From CAILZL01 sp035548495 (lineage in GTDB: Bacteria; Pseudomonadota; Gammaproteobacteria; Steroidobacterales; Steroidobacteraceae): a stretch of 64,000 nucleotides of DNA. Below are positions 34,138-44,900 of this stretch, one piece after another (position 1 is the first letter of the stretch; each line of letters begins with the position of its first letter). The notes beneath the pieces were generated by a model that worked only from the letters and a program-made list of their open reading frames with translations, was not told the DNA's origin and ran no database searches. The stretch is taken from positions 1 through 64,000 of the forward strand of contig DASZSV010000081.1 of the NCBI GenBank assembly GCA_035548495.1, in the 5' to 3' direction. The position numbers were made by a program, and so were the translations under genes.

Positions 34138-35721
34138 GTGAACCGCGGCATTGACCAAGTATTTGAACGCAGGCTTGCCGGATTGATCAATAGCCGCGAA
34201 CGTGGCGTGATGAGCGGCGGCCGCAAGGGCGTTGAAAAAGAGTCACTGCGAGTCACCCCGGAAGGCAGGCTGGCGCAGACAACGCATCCCGAAGCATTGG
34301 GTTCGACGCTGACCAATGAATTCATCACCACCGATTATTCCGAAGCGCTGATCGAACTGGTCACGCCCACGTTCACGGAATCGTGGGAGCTGCTGCAATT
34401 CCTGTGTGACCTGCATCAGTTTGTGTATCGCCATCTGGGCGATGAATTGCTGTGGGCCACCAGCATGCCCAGCAACATCAGCGGCGATGCAGAAATTCCC
34501 ATCGCGCGTTACGGCCGTTCCAACATCGGCAGAATGAAAGAAGTTTACCGGACGGGTCTTGGCCATCGTTATGGCCGCATGATGCAGGCCATCTCCGGCG
34601 TGCATTTCAATTACTCCTTTCCCGATCACTTCTGGACCGTGCTCGCAGCCATTCTCGAAACAGGAGATGATCAGGCATTCCGTTCGGATCGCTACTTTGC
34701 ACTGCTGCGCAACTATCGTCGCTACGGCTGGCTGGTGTTGTACCTGTTCGGCAATTCACCCTGTGCCAGTGATTCGTTTATCAGCAATCTGCATCGCGAG
34801 CACACACTCAGGCACTTCACGCGTGATACCTGGTATGAACCGTATGCCACGTCATTGCGCATGAGCGATCTGGGTTATCGCAACAAGAGTCAGGCGCATG
34901 TCAGCATTTCAGTGAACAGCATTGATGAATACATTCGCGATCTGTCGCGGCTGATAGCCGTGCCCAGTGCTGAATATCAGCGCATTGGCGTGAAGGTGGA
35001 TGGTGAGTACAAACAGCTCAATGCCAATGTGTTGCAGATTGAAAACGAGTACTACAGTTTCATCCGTCCCAAACGTGTCGGACGCAGTGGTGAACGTCCA
35101 ACGCAGGCATTGAAGCGCGGTGGTGTTGAATATGTCGAAGTGCGTGCGCTTGATGTCAGCGCCTTTGATCCTGTGGGTGTGAATCAGAACAAGCTGCGTT
35201 TTCTTGAAGCTTTTCTTGCGCTGTGTGTACTCAAGGACAGTCCGCCGATTGAAGCAGCCGAAGAAGAAGTGCTCGACAACAATCACATCGTTGTTGCCCA
35301 TCGCGGGCGCGAACCGGGCTTGATGCTCAATCGCAATGGACGTGCCGCAGCAATGCACCACTGGGCGCTCGAGTTGCTTGATTCCATGCAGGGCATTTGT
35401 GAAATGCTGGATCAAAACAGCCGGCAAAAACCCTATGCTGCCGCGCTGGAGATTCAACGGGCCAAGGTGTTGAATGTAGCGTTAACACCTTCGGCGCGCA
35501 CCATTACCGAATTGAATGCCACGGGACAATCGTTTGCAGAATTTGCACTGGACATGTCCGTTTCACACAAGGCCTACTTTCTTGACTTGTATCCGCCCAA
35601 TGAACGGCGGCTTGAAGAATTTCGTGTCGAGGCTGAAGAATCCCTGCGCCGCCGCGAAGCCATCGAAGCAGCAGACAAGACCGGGTTTGAAGAATTTCTT
35701 GCGCAGTACTTCGCAACTTGA
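34138..35721 (+). CDS. gshA: Glutamate-cysteine ligase
   Basis: Catalyses the first step of glutathione synthesis, joining glutamate and cysteine with ATP. The 527-residue length and sequence match the gammaproteobacterial GshA class: GVEKESLRVTPEGRLAQT near the N-terminus (metal and ATP ligands), TDYSEALIELVTP, then HFNYSFPDHFW and GNSPCASDSF. The start is GTG 34138; the conserved region begins within a few residues, so no better start exists. It lacks a strong ribosome site. gshB is not in the window. Likely monocistronic, since a diguanylate cyclase follows after 79 bases. Confidence 0.96.
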   Translation: MNRGIDQVFERRLAGLINSRERGVMSGGRKGVEKESLRVTPEGRLAQTTHPEALGSTLTNEFITTDYSEALIELVTPTFTESWELLQFLCDLHQFVYRHLGDELLWATSMPSNISGDAEIPIARYGRSNIGRMKEVYRTGLGHRYGRMMQAISGVHFNYSFPDHFWTVLAAILETGDDQAFRSDRYFALLRNYRRYGWLVLYLFGNSPCASDSFISNLHREHTLRHFTRDTWYEPYATSLRMSDLGYRNKSQAHVSISVNSIDEYIRDLSRLIAVPSAEYQRIGVKVDGEYKQLNANVLQIENEYYSFIRPKRVGRSGERPTQALKRGGVEYVEVRALDVSAFDPVGVNQNKLRFLEAFLALCVLKDSPPIEAAEEEVLDNNHIVVAHRGREPGLMLNRNGRAAAMHHWALELLDSMQGICEMLDQNSRQKPYAAALEIQRAKVLNVALTPSARTITELNATGQSFAEFALDMSVSHKAYFLDLYPPNERRLEEFRVEAEESLRRREAIEAADKTGFEEFLAQYFAT

Positions 35722-35800
35722 GGTTTATTGCAAAGGCTTTCGCTGACTTCCTGTCCATGCCTGTTTAGAATGAATCGAAGCCGTCAATGCCCTGATTCAA

Positions 35801-37042
35801 ATGTACAGCCTGCCCAACGACGTAAATACACCCCAGCTCGATTCCGCCGCTGCACGGCAGTTTCGCCGTGGTTTTCGCTGGCTGCGCTTCACCGATAACG
35901 CGCTGGAGCAGGATTTTCGCAAGCATCATCGCCTGAATGTGCGCGGCACCGTGGCGGTTCACCTGTGGCTGGCGATTGTGCTGCTGACCGCATTCATTGT
36001 GATCAACCAGTATGTGATCAGACGCGAACAGACGATGCCTTTGCTGGTGCTTACCAGCATTGCCATCGGAATACTGGTGCTGTGCGCGGTGGTGATCATG
36101 TCGCGGCGTTATCAGAAGTATTATCACCGCTTTGTGCAGTGGCTGGCGCCGTTGTTTGGATTGTGCGCAGTTGCCAATTCATTCATTGATCAGCCTTTCG
36201 TGGTGTTCTTTACACCCACCATCGTGCTGACACTGACCGGTATGTATCTGATGGCCGGCATGTTGTTTGTGCCGGCATTACTGGGTGGCATTTTCGTATT
36301 GATCAGTTACGGCATGGCGGGCTGGATAATGCACATCTCCACGCCGGAGCTGTTTTACAACATCACCGTGCTGCTCTCCACCAATGCCATTGCAGCCACG
36401 GCGTGCTACACGCTGGAGCGATTGCACCGGATCAATTTTCTGGAAGCACGCCTGCTCGCGGAAATGGCCAATCGCGATGGACTGACGGGCATCTACAACA
36501 GGCGTGCATTTGATGAACACTTGCAGCGTACGTGGCAACTTGCCGTGCGTGAATCAGCAACAGTGGCATTGCTGCTGGTGGATATTGATTACTTCAAGTT
36601 GTACAACGACAGATACGGCCATCAAGCTGGTGATGAGTGCCTGAAGAAAGTTGCGGAGTTGCTGACCAATGCAGCGCGCCGCCCGCTTGACCTTGCCGCG
36701 CGTTATGGTGGCGAGGAATTTGCAATGATTCTGTACGACGCACAACGTGACTATGTTGATGAACTGGCGGCACTTATCAAGAGCGAATTGCGTGAAATGG
36801 AAATTCCGCACGCGTCATCGCTGGTGTCACAGCAGGTTACCGTCAGCATTGGCGCTGCATGTGTTCAACCGGAGTTGTCCCGTTCTACGGCGGGCTGGGT
36901 GCAGCTTGCAGACGAGGCGTTGTACGTCGCCAAGAATTCCGGACGTGACCGCTGCATCATCATGGACAGGGAATATGCAGAGCTCGCTACCGGCAGATAC
37001 AAGTTCAAGAAGCCGGGACTGGTTGAGACGGCAGCGACCTGA
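35801..37042 (+). CDS. Membrane diguanylate cyclase (GGDEF protein)
   Basis: Makes the second messenger c-di-GMP from two GTP. The N-terminal 220 residues hold about six membrane helices arranged in pairs (WLAIVLLTAFIVINQYVI, LVLTSIAIGILVLCAVVIM and others), a sensor region of unknown ligand. The C-terminal GGDEF domain is complete: DGLTGIYNRRAFDEHL, LLLVDIDYFKLYND, RYGGEEFAM (active site GGEEF), ALYVAKNSGRDR. The RxxD inhibitory site is present (RPLD, five residues before RYGGEEF), so product feedback is expected. No EAL domain. It could supply the ligand for the c-di-GMP riboswitch at 54655, though genome-wide other cyclases surely exist. Confidence 0.95.
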   Translation: MYSLPNDVNTPQLDSAAARQFRRGFRWLRFTDNALEQDFRKHHRLNVRGTVAVHLWLAIVLLTAFIVINQYVIRREQTMPLLVLTSIAIGILVLCAVVIMSRRYQKYYHRFVQWLAPLFGLCAVANSFIDQPFVVFFTPTIVLTLTGMYLMAGMLFVPALLGGIFVLISYGMAGWIMHISTPELFYNITVLLSTNAIAATACYTLERLHRINFLEARLLAEMANRDGLTGIYNRRAFDEHLQRTWQLAVRESATVALLLVDIDYFKLYNDRYGHQAGDECLKKVAELLTNAARRPLDLAARYGGEEFAMILYDAQRDYVDELAALIKSELREMEIPHASSLVSQQVTVSIGAACVQPELSRSTAGWVQLADEALYVAKNSGRDRCIIMDREYAELATGRYKFKKPGLVETAAT

Positions 37043-37154
37043 TTGTTCGTCATGAAGTCTCATGAAGGGCGCGACAGTATTCCGCTGTTGATGCGCAACG
37101 GACAAATTTCTGCTTCAATAGCAACTTGATTCCCGCTTCTCCGGAGCCATTGCA

Positions 37155-37838
37155 ATGAATAAAGACCGCTTGACGGTGCTCAGCGCCATGATGGAACAGG
37201 GTGTGATTCCTGTTTTTTATCACGCCGATGTCGAAGTATGTACCAAGGTCATTCAAGCCTGCGGCAATGGCGGCGCCAAGTGCATTGAGTTCACCAATCG
37301 CGGTGATTTTGCTTCGCATGTGTTTTATGAAGTGACGCGGCACTTTTCCAAAGCGGATCCCTCCATCATCATGGGTGTGGGTTCCATCGTTGATGCGCCG
37401 ACCGCAGGCATCTACATTGCCAATGGCGCCAAGTTTGTTGTGGGTCCCTTGTTGAACGCCGATGTTGCGAAAGTTTGCAATCGCCGTTGCATTCCTTACA
37501 GCCCCGGTTGTGGTTCGGCAACGGAAATCGGTGATGCGCAGGAACTGGGATGCGAAATCGTCAAGGTGTTTCCGGGTTCATCAGTGGGCGGGCCGGAGTT
37601 TGTCAAGAATGTGCTGGGTCCCATGCCATGGACACGCATCATGCCTACCGGTGGTGTGGAACCTGATGAAGAGTCATTACGCAAATGGTTTGGCGCGGGC
37701 ATCGTTGCCTGCGGCATTGGCAGCAATCTCATCACCAAGACGTTGTTGCAGGCCAGGGATTACGACGGCATTGAAAAGCGTGTGCGTGAGACGGTGCAGC
37801 TCATCAGGAAAATCAAAACGGAGCTGGCAACAAAGTAA
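37155..37838 (+). CDS. eda: KDPG/KHG aldolase
   Basis: Splits 2-keto-3-deoxy-6-phosphogluconate into pyruvate and glyceraldehyde-3-phosphate, the last step of the Entner-Doudoroff route and of uronate use. The 227 residues contain the class I aldolase features: VIPVFYHADVEV, CIEFTNRGD (catalytic Glu), GVGSIVDAPTA, FVVGPLLN, PYSPGCGSATEI near the Schiff-base Lys region, KVFPGSSVGGPEFVK (Lys) and MPTGGVEP. It is somewhat diverged from E. coli Eda. A KDG kinase gene follows 245 bases later, making a two-step KDG-to-triose set. Confidence 0.92.
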   Translation: MNKDRLTVLSAMMEQGVIPVFYHADVEVCTKVIQACGNGGAKCIEFTNRGDFASHVFYEVTRHFSKADPSIIMGVGSIVDAPTAGIYIANGAKFVVGPLLNADVAKVCNRRCIPYSPGCGSATEIGDAQELGCEIVKVFPGSSVGGPEFVKNVLGPMPWTRIMPTGGVEPDEESLRKWFGAGIVACGIGSNLITKTLLQARDYDGIEKRVRETVQLIRKIKTELATK

Positions 37839-38083
37839 CGATAGCCTTGTTTGCCTGCATGAATTTGACACCGGTTTCCTGTATGTTATGTGCGTAAGCG
37901 TTGAAGTGAAACGATCAGCCTGTGTTGCTTTCTGCATGCATGGACAACCACGTTACTCAGAATGGGGAGCAAGTTAGTGTGCGAACGCAGCTTGAGCCAT
38001 CACGATTGCAAAGATCATTGATCACCCACCACCAGTGTGTGAACGACATCATTTATGACTACAGAAAAGACTGAGGCTTCATC

Positions 38084-39184
38084 ATGGCAGAACTGAAAAT
38101 AAAATCCGCTGCTGAAACAAAGTGGGATTGCGCTTCCTTTGGCGAAGTGATGTTGCGCTTCGATCCGGGCTTTGGCCGTGTGCGCAATGCGCGCAGCTTT
38201 CAGGTGTGGGAAGGCGGCGGTGAATACAATGTTGCGCGTGCGATGCGCAAGTGCTGGCAGAAGCGCGCGATGGTGGCAACCGCATTGCCGAAGAATGATC
38301 TCGGCTGGCTGGTGGAAGACTTCATCATGCAGGGTGGCGTTGATACATCGCATGTGGTGTGGCGTGACTTCGATGGTCTGGGCAAGAACACACGCGTGGG
38401 ATTGAACTTCACCGAAAAAGGATTTGGCATTCGTCCCGCGCTGGGATGTTCGGATCGCGGCAATTCCGCTGCATCGCAAATCCGGCCCGGCGAGTTCAAC
38501 TGGGAAAAGATTTTTGGTGAAGAAGGCGTGCGCTGGTTTCATACCGGCGGCATTTTTGCGGCGCTGGCATCCAATACCGCAGAAGCCGTGATTGAAGCCG
38601 TACAAGCAGCAAAAAAATACGGCACCGTGGTGGCGTACGATCTCAACTATCGTGCTTCACTGTGGAAGAGTCAGGGCGGCAAGGAAGCAGCACAGCGCGT
38701 GAATCGCGAGATTGCAAAATATGTCGATGTGATGATCGGCAATGAAGAAGACTTTACGGCATGTCTCGGTTTCAAGGTCGAAGGCGCGGATGAACATCTT
38801 ACCCATATCGAAACAGATTCCTTTGCCAACATGATCAAGACCGCAGTCAAGGAATTTCCAAACTTCAAAGTGGCTGCGACAACATTGCGCAATGCCAAGA
38901 CAGCGACATTCAACGACTGGTCCGCCATTCTCTGGTACGACGGCAGCATTTATGAATCCATGAAGCGCGACAACCTGGAAATTTATGATCGCGTGGGTGG
39001 CGGTGACGGTTTTGCTTCCGGTCTGGCTTATGGTTTCCTCGAAGGCAAGGGACCGCAAGCCGCCGTTGAATACGGCGCGGCTCATGGTGCACTGGCCATG
39101 ACCACCCCGGGCGATACGTCGATGGTTCGCGTCGAAGAAGTGGAAGCCGCAATGAAAGGCAAGGGTGCGAGAGTCATTCGTTAG
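38084..39184 (+). CDS. kdgK: PfkB-family sugar kinase, probable 2-keto-3-deoxygluconate kinase
   Basis: Probably phosphorylates 2-keto-3-deoxygluconate to KDPG, the substrate of the aldolase encoded just upstream. At 366 residues it is longer than typical KdgK. PfkB features are FGEVMLRFDPGFG, EGGGEYNVARAM (sugar-binding Gly motif), VAYDLNYRASLW, NEEDF, and the C-terminal anion-hole/catalytic motif GGGDGFASGLAYGFL, where GAGD of most family members is GGGD. Pairing with eda supports the KDG assignment over fructokinase. ATG 38084 precedes MAELKIKSAAETKWDCASFGE; a later start is not available before the conserved part. Confidence 0.88.
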   Translation: MAELKIKSAAETKWDCASFGEVMLRFDPGFGRVRNARSFQVWEGGGEYNVARAMRKCWQKRAMVATALPKNDLGWLVEDFIMQGGVDTSHVVWRDFDGLGKNTRVGLNFTEKGFGIRPALGCSDRGNSAASQIRPGEFNWEKIFGEEGVRWFHTGGIFAALASNTAEAVIEAVQAAKKYGTVVAYDLNYRASLWKSQGGKEAAQRVNREIAKYVDVMIGNEEDFTACLGFKVEGADEHLTHIETDSFANMIKTAVKEFPNFKVAATTLRNAKTATFNDWSAILWYDGSIYESMKRDNLEIYDRVGGGDGFASGLAYGFLEGKGPQAAVEYGAAHGALAMTTPGDTSMVRVEEVEAAMKGKGARVIR

Positions 39185-39261
39185 CAGTGCAACTTATTGT
39201 TTGATGCGGTGTTAGTAAGCAGATATCTTCAGCCGGTGATCAAACCACAGTGGGGGTCATG

Positions 39262-39456
39262 ATGCTTACTTTCATCGCATGGTTGTTGCTGTTCATATTC
39301 TGCTGGCCCCTGGCATTGCTCGCGTTGTTCTTGTGGCCGCTGGTGTGGCTGATCTCGCTGCCTTTTCGCATCATTGGCATTACGTTTGAAGCATTCTTTG
39401 CTTTTTTGCGAGCATTGCTGTTTTTGCCGGCAAGGGCGCTGGGGCACAAGTCCTGA
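39262..39456 (+). CDS. Small conserved hydrophobic membrane protein
   Basis: A 64-residue protein that is mostly membrane: MLTFIAWLLLFIFCWPLALLALFLWPLVWLISLPF, then IIGITFEAFFAFLRALLFLPARALGHKS. Two or three helices are likely. Similar short Trp/Leu/Phe-rich proteins are conserved in proteobacteria without known function. GTG 39250 and ATG 39259 are alternative starts, but GGGGG lies at the right distance for ATG 39262. It lies alone between kdgK and prpD. Confidence 0.65.
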   Translation: MLTFIAWLLLFIFCWPLALLALFLWPLVWLISLPFRIIGITFEAFFAFLRALLFLPARALGHKS

Positions 39457-39568
39457 TCTGTTGCTGACGCAACCATATCACTGGATCGAATGTTGGTGAA
39501 GATGGATTGAATCGACTGCGAGAAACAGGCAGAGTGCATTTGTCCGTATTCATCAAAGCCATCTTGCC

Positions 39569-41002
39569 ATGTCTCATGACATCAAATCCGCGCATCGTCC
39601 ACCGCCAGACAAATTACTGGTGGACCTCGCAGAGTATGTGCTCAATTACCAAATTAACAGCGATGCAGCATACGAAACGGCGTACTACTGCTTGATGGAC
39701 ACCCTGGCCTGTGGCTTGCAGGCATTGAAATATCCTGCCTGCACCAGATTGCTTGGTCCCATTGTTCCCGGTGCAACAATGAAAAATGGCGCGCGTGTGC
39801 CGGGCACGCATTACGAACTTGATCCGGTCAATGCGGCCTTCAATATCGGTGCGATGATTCGCTGGCTGGATTTCAACGATACCTGGCTGGCAGCGGAATG
39901 GGGACATCCATCGGACAATCTCGGCGCCATTCTCGCTGTTGCGGATTATCTTTCGCGAAATGGAAAATCATTCTCGGTTCATGATGTACTCATTGCGATG
40001 ATCAAGGCGCATGAGATTCAGGGCGTGCTGGCGCTGGAGAACAGTTTCAATCGTGTCGGGCTTGATCATGTATTGCTGGTGCGTGTGGCATCGACGGCCG
40101 TTGCCACTGCCATGCTGGGTGGTACGCGTGAACAGGTGATCAACGCCATTTCAAATGCATGGATTGATGGCGGCGCCTTGCGTACTTATCGTCATGCGCC
40201 CAACACAGGCTCACGCAAAAGCTGGGCTGCGGGTGATGCCACCAGCCGCGCGGTGCGACATGCATTGTTCGCATTGAAGGATGAAATGGGCTATCCATCG
40301 GTACTCACGGCAAAAAACTGGGGCTTTCAGGATGTGCTGTTCAAAGGCAGGGAAATAAAACTGGCGCAACCGCTGGGCAGTTATGTGATGGAAAATGTGC
40401 TGTTCAAGATTTCCTATCCGGCTGAGTTTCATGCGCAAACCGCCGTCGAGGCGGCAATGGCATTGCATGCGCAAGTGAAGGACAGGCTCAATCAGGTCAG
40501 CAAGATCATCATTGAAACGCAGGAACCCGGTGTACGCATCATTGATAAAACCGGTGCGCTGGCCAATCCTGCCGATCGTGATCACTGCATTCAATACATG
40601 GTGGCCATCCCCTTGATATTTGGCCGGCTGACGGCGGCAGACTATGAAGATGATGTTGCCAGCGATCCACGCATTGATGTCTTGCGTGCAAGGATGCAGG
40701 TGATTGAGAACGGGCAATTCACCGGAGACTACTATGCGCCTGACAAACGTTATATCGGCAATGCCGTTCAAGTGCTTTTCAATGATGGTTCAAGTACACA
40801 GCGGGTAATGGTTGATTATCCCATTGGCCATCGCAAGCGTCGTGCGGAAGGCATGCCGGTGCTGGTGAAGAAATTTCAGCACAGTGTACGTCAGCATTAT
40901 TCATCACCACAAAGCGAGAATGTCATCACACTCTTTTCGGACGCGCGCCGCTTGCAGGAAATGTCCATTGATGCCCTGATGAACGCCTTGGTCATTCCAT
41001 AA
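39569..41002 (+). CDS. prpD: 2-methylcitrate dehydratase
   Basis: An MmgE/PrpD-family enzyme of 477 residues that dehydrates 2-methylcitrate to 2-methyl-cis-aconitate in propionate breakdown. Close similarity to E. coli PrpD is evident in long blocks: FNIGAMIRWLDFNDTWLAAE, WGHPSDNLGAILA, MIKAHEIQGVLALENSFN, LRTYRHAPNTGSRKSWAAG, NPADRDHCIQYMVAIPL and FGRLTAADYEDDVA. The usual partners prpB, prpC and prpR are not next to it, so here it is an orphan within the window. ATG 39569 places the conserved LAEYVLNYQI about 20 residues in, as expected. Confidence 0.95.
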   Translation: MSHDIKSAHRPPPDKLLVDLAEYVLNYQINSDAAYETAYYCLMDTLACGLQALKYPACTRLLGPIVPGATMKNGARVPGTHYELDPVNAAFNIGAMIRWLDFNDTWLAAEWGHPSDNLGAILAVADYLSRNGKSFSVHDVLIAMIKAHEIQGVLALENSFNRVGLDHVLLVRVASTAVATAMLGGTREQVINAISNAWIDGGALRTYRHAPNTGSRKSWAAGDATSRAVRHALFALKDEMGYPSVLTAKNWGFQDVLFKGREIKLAQPLGSYVMENVLFKISYPAEFHAQTAVEAAMALHAQVKDRLNQVSKIIIETQEPGVRIIDKTGALANPADRDHCIQYMVAIPLIFGRLTAADYEDDVASDPRIDVLRARMQVIENGQFTGDYYAPDKRYIGNAVQVLFNDGSSTQRVMVDYPIGHRKRRAEGMPVLVKKFQHSVRQHYSSPQSENVITLFSDARRLQEMSIDALMNALVIP

Positions 41003-41145
41003 GGTCGCGCGGGTGCTGTCGCTGGATGCAGAAATCACTGGAATTGCGACACAGTGCAAGTATTTTCCGCAAAAACGGATGCAACAGGCCGCTGAATAAG
41101 CAGTCATTCCACGTTGTGTTTTGTGATTGTTGCTAACATTTGCGC

Positions 41146-41898
41146 ATGTCAAAAACAGTTCGTCTGCTGCACCTTACCGATACTCACCTGCTTGGCGACA
41201 AGCGGGCGGCGTTGCGTGGCGTGCAGCCGTTTGCAACCTTGCAAGCGGTGCGTACACGGGCAGAGAAGCAGTTCCCGAAGATTGACGGCACCTTGTTGAC
41301 CGGCGACCTGGTGCATGATGATGCACACGCTTATGAACATGTGCGCGATGCATTCAGCAATTCGTCCGTGCCGGTGTACTGCATTCCGGGCAATCATGAT
41401 CTGCCGGATGCGATGCGCGCTGCATTGCATGACAAGCCATTCGATCTGTCTCAGTCCGTGGTGGTGGGAAGCTGGGTGCTGGTGATGATCAATACATGGA
41501 TTGCCAACGCGGCAGATGGCGAAATCAACAACCAGCAACTCGCACAGATCGATGCATTGCTGTCGCAGCATTCACAGCATCATGCGTTGTTGTGTCTGCA
41601 CCATCAGCCCATTCCCGTGGGCAGTGCCTGGCTGGATCAGGTGGGTTTGCGCGACAGTGAAGCTTTTCAGACCTGCATCAACAAACACGCCAATGTACGA
41701 GGTGTGTTGTGGGGTCATGTTCATCAGGCGCTGGATAAAGTGATTAACGGCGTTCATTACATGTCCACACCATCCACCTGTGCACAGTTCCTGCCCAACA
41801 GCCACAACTTTGCAGTTGATAACAAGCCTCCGGGTTACCGCACGCTGGAATTGCAACCGGACGGCAGGATAATCACGCGAGTCGAATGGCTCAATTGA
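41146..41898 (+). CDS. cpdA: 3',5'-cyclic-AMP phosphodiesterase
   Basis: A metallophosphoesterase of about 250 residues that hydrolyses cAMP to AMP and thus tunes CRP/Vfr signalling. All metal-binding motifs of the CpdA group are visible: LTDTHLLGD (D-x-H), GDLVHDD, IPGNHDLP (GNHD), LCLHHQPIPVGSAWLD (H) and GHVHQALD (GHxH), ending with YMSTPSTCAQF and a C-terminal YRTLELQPDG typical of the family. ATG 41146 is preferred over TTG 41140. It is followed by putA after 71 bases on the same strand. Confidence 0.93.
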   Translation: MSKTVRLLHLTDTHLLGDKRAALRGVQPFATLQAVRTRAEKQFPKIDGTLLTGDLVHDDAHAYEHVRDAFSNSSVPVYCIPGNHDLPDAMRAALHDKPFDLSQSVVVGSWVLVMINTWIANAADGEINNQQLAQIDALLSQHSQHHALLCLHHQPIPVGSAWLDQVGLRDSEAFQTCINKHANVRGVLWGHVHQALDKVINGVHYMSTPSTCAQFLPNSHNFAVDNKPPGYRTLELQPDGRIITRVEWLN

Positions 41899-41969
41899 AA
41901 ACGGCCGCTGTCTTGCGCTCATTCGCAGCAGGGCTATAGTAATCGTCAACACATCGCGGAGATCATCCG

Positions 41970-44900
41970 ATGATTGACGCGGAATACTCCGGGTTAATGC
42001 GGGCAAACGAGCGCATCGCGGCACACTATCGCGTTGCTGAAAGTGAAGTGTTGCCCCTGTTGATCGCCGCTCTTGGTGATTACGATTCACAATTTGCGGC
42101 GACTCAACATCTCGCACACCAGTTGCTTGATCATCTGCGTCACCAGCAGCACCGCGACTGGCTGTCGCAATTTCTCAGTGAATACCAGCTTACCAATGCA
42201 GAAGGCATTGCACTGCTTCAATTGAGTGAAGCGTTGCTGCGAGTTCCAGACACGGCGACTGTCAACTTGCTGTTGCGTGACAAGCTGGTCAGTGCTGACT
42301 GGCAGACGCATATCGGACATGCGGATTCATTTGTGGTGAACGGCACAACGCTGGGATTGTCGCTGGCGCAGTCATTGCTCGAAGAAGCACCGGGAATTCT
42401 GCATCGCATGGTTGCACGCCTGGGCGAGCCGCTGGTTCGCAACATTGCGCTTTCAGCAACACGCCTGCTTGCAAATCACTTTGTGCTGGGCGAGACAGTC
42501 GAGATGGCATTGCAACGCGCGGCGGCGCGGCAATTGACCTGTTCATTCGACATGCTCGGTGAAGCAGCAAAAACACGCGCTGATGCTGAACGTTATTTCC
42601 ATGCGTATGCCCATGCGATCAAGATAACGGGACAAGCGGCGTCATTGCAATCGCACAGCGTATCGCATTCGATCTCCGTCAAGTTGTCAGCGCTGTATCC
42701 GCGCTATGAACCCATGCAACGCCGTCACGCGACTGTTGCGATTGCGGACAGGCTGATTGAACTGGCAAGGCTTGCAGCACACAACAATCTGCAACTGACA
42801 GTGGATGCAGAAGAATGTGAGCGGCTGGAAATGTCCCTGCAAATTATCGAGCGAGTCGCCCGTGCTTCTGCGCTACGTGAATGGAACGGATTGGGTGTGG
42901 CGGTACAGGCATATCAAAAGCGTGCCTTGCCGGTGCTGCAATGGATCGGCGCGCTTGCGCATGAAACACACAAACCCATGCATGTCAGACTGGTGAAGGG
43001 CGCGTACTGGGATACCGAGATCAAGCGTTGCCAGCAGGCCGGACTGATTGACTATCCGGTATTCACGCGCAAGGCAGCCACCGATGTCAGTTATCTCGCT
43101 TGCGCCCATGTCATGTTGCATGATCAATGGATTCACTGTGCCTTCGCCACGCACAATGCGTTGACCGCGGCGCAGTTGCTTAACTGGATGCATGCATTCA
43201 ACGTTGACAAAGCCCGGATTGAGTTTCAGCGTCTGCACGGCATGGGTGAAGAGTTGTATGCGCAGGTGGAGCAACAGCATGGTTTGAATTGCCGTGTGTA
43301 TGCACCGGTGGGTGGCCATCGTGAATTGCTGGCATATCTGGTGCGCCGCATGCTGGAGAATGGCGCCAACAGCAGCTTTGTGCAACAGCTTCGCCGCGAT
43401 GACTTCGATGAGAAGGTGCTTCTGGCTGATCCGGTAAAAATGATCCGCGACACCAATTTCAATAATCCGTGCATTCCTGTGCCATCAAGACTGTATGGCG
43501 ACACACGACTCAATTCACAGGGACTTGATCTCACTGATCAACGTACATTGCAACAACTGAATGAATTCATCATGCGCAATGACAGGACATACACATCGGA
43601 AGTGATCAGCAGCGTCGATGTCATCAATACGACAGGCCGGCCGGTGTGCAATCCGGCGGATGTGAATGAGATCATTGGTCAGGTGCATCCCGCAAGTCTG
43701 CAGGATATCAATGCAGTGGTGAATGCCGCTCATGTTGCACAAGATGGCTGGTCACAGCCTGGTGTGGAGACTCGCGCAATCAGTCTGGAAAAGACAGCGG
43801 AATTGTTGCAGCAGGAAATGCAACCATTGATTGCACTGCTTGTTGTGGAGGCGGGGAAGACACGTGCCGATGCGATGAACGAAGTGCGCGAAGCCATCGA
43901 CTTCTGCCGTTACTATGCGGCATCGGCGCGCAACCTGATGAAGGATGTGTCACTGGCCGGTCCAACCGGTGAAAGCAACACACTGTGTCTTGCGCCGCGT
44001 GGTGTGTTTGCCTGCATCAGTCCATGGAATTTTCCGCTGGCCATTCTGGTGGGACAAATAGCAGCAGCGCTGGTCACCGGAAATGCTGTGGTGGCCAAGC
44101 CTGCGCCACAAACGCCGTTGATCGCTGCATTTGCGATTCGCCTGTTGCATCAGGGTGGCATTCCACGAGATGTACTGCACTTGATGCCCGGCGATGCATT
44201 GATTGGTGAAGCGCTGGTTGCACATCCGCATATTGCCGGTGTGGCATTTACCGGATCGACCGCCACCGCGCGACGCATCGCGCAGACCTTGCTCAACGAT
44301 GTCACGCGTCCATTGGTGCCAATGATCGCGGAGACGGGCGGCATCAATGCAATGATTGTTGATTCCACGGCATTGCCGGAACAGGTGGTCAGTGATGTCA
44401 TCACTTCCGCATTTCTCAGTGCAGGCCAGCGTTGTTCGGCCTTGCGCCTGCTGTGCCTGCAGGAGGAAATCTACGAGTCGGTGCTGAACTTGCTGCAGGG
44501 TGCGATGATCGAGTTGCGCGTGGGCGATCCGCGTGATGAAGATACCGACATCGGTCCGGTGATTGACAGCGCCGCACTGACAGGGATGAATCAATACATT
44601 GCGCAACACCGGGATCAGATTCGTTATCAATTGCCGCTGCGTTCGTTGCAAGGACACTTCGTCGCACCAGCCATCATTGAAATCGACGACCCTGAAAAGT
44701 TGCAACAGGAAATCTTCGGTCCGGTGTTGCACGTAACACGCTGGCGCGGCGATCAACTGCAGGCGTTGATCAATAACGTCAATGGATCAGGTTATGGCCT
44801 GACGCTCGGTGTGCACAGCCGGCTTGATTCAACTGTGGCCACGGTGCGTCAGCATGCACGCGTTGGCAACATCTATGTGAATCGCTCCATGACTGGCGCG

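Noticed and set aside
43950..44756. 268-codon minus-strand frame inside putA
   Set aside because: Antisense to the conserved aldehyde dehydrogenase domain; composition unlike a real protein.
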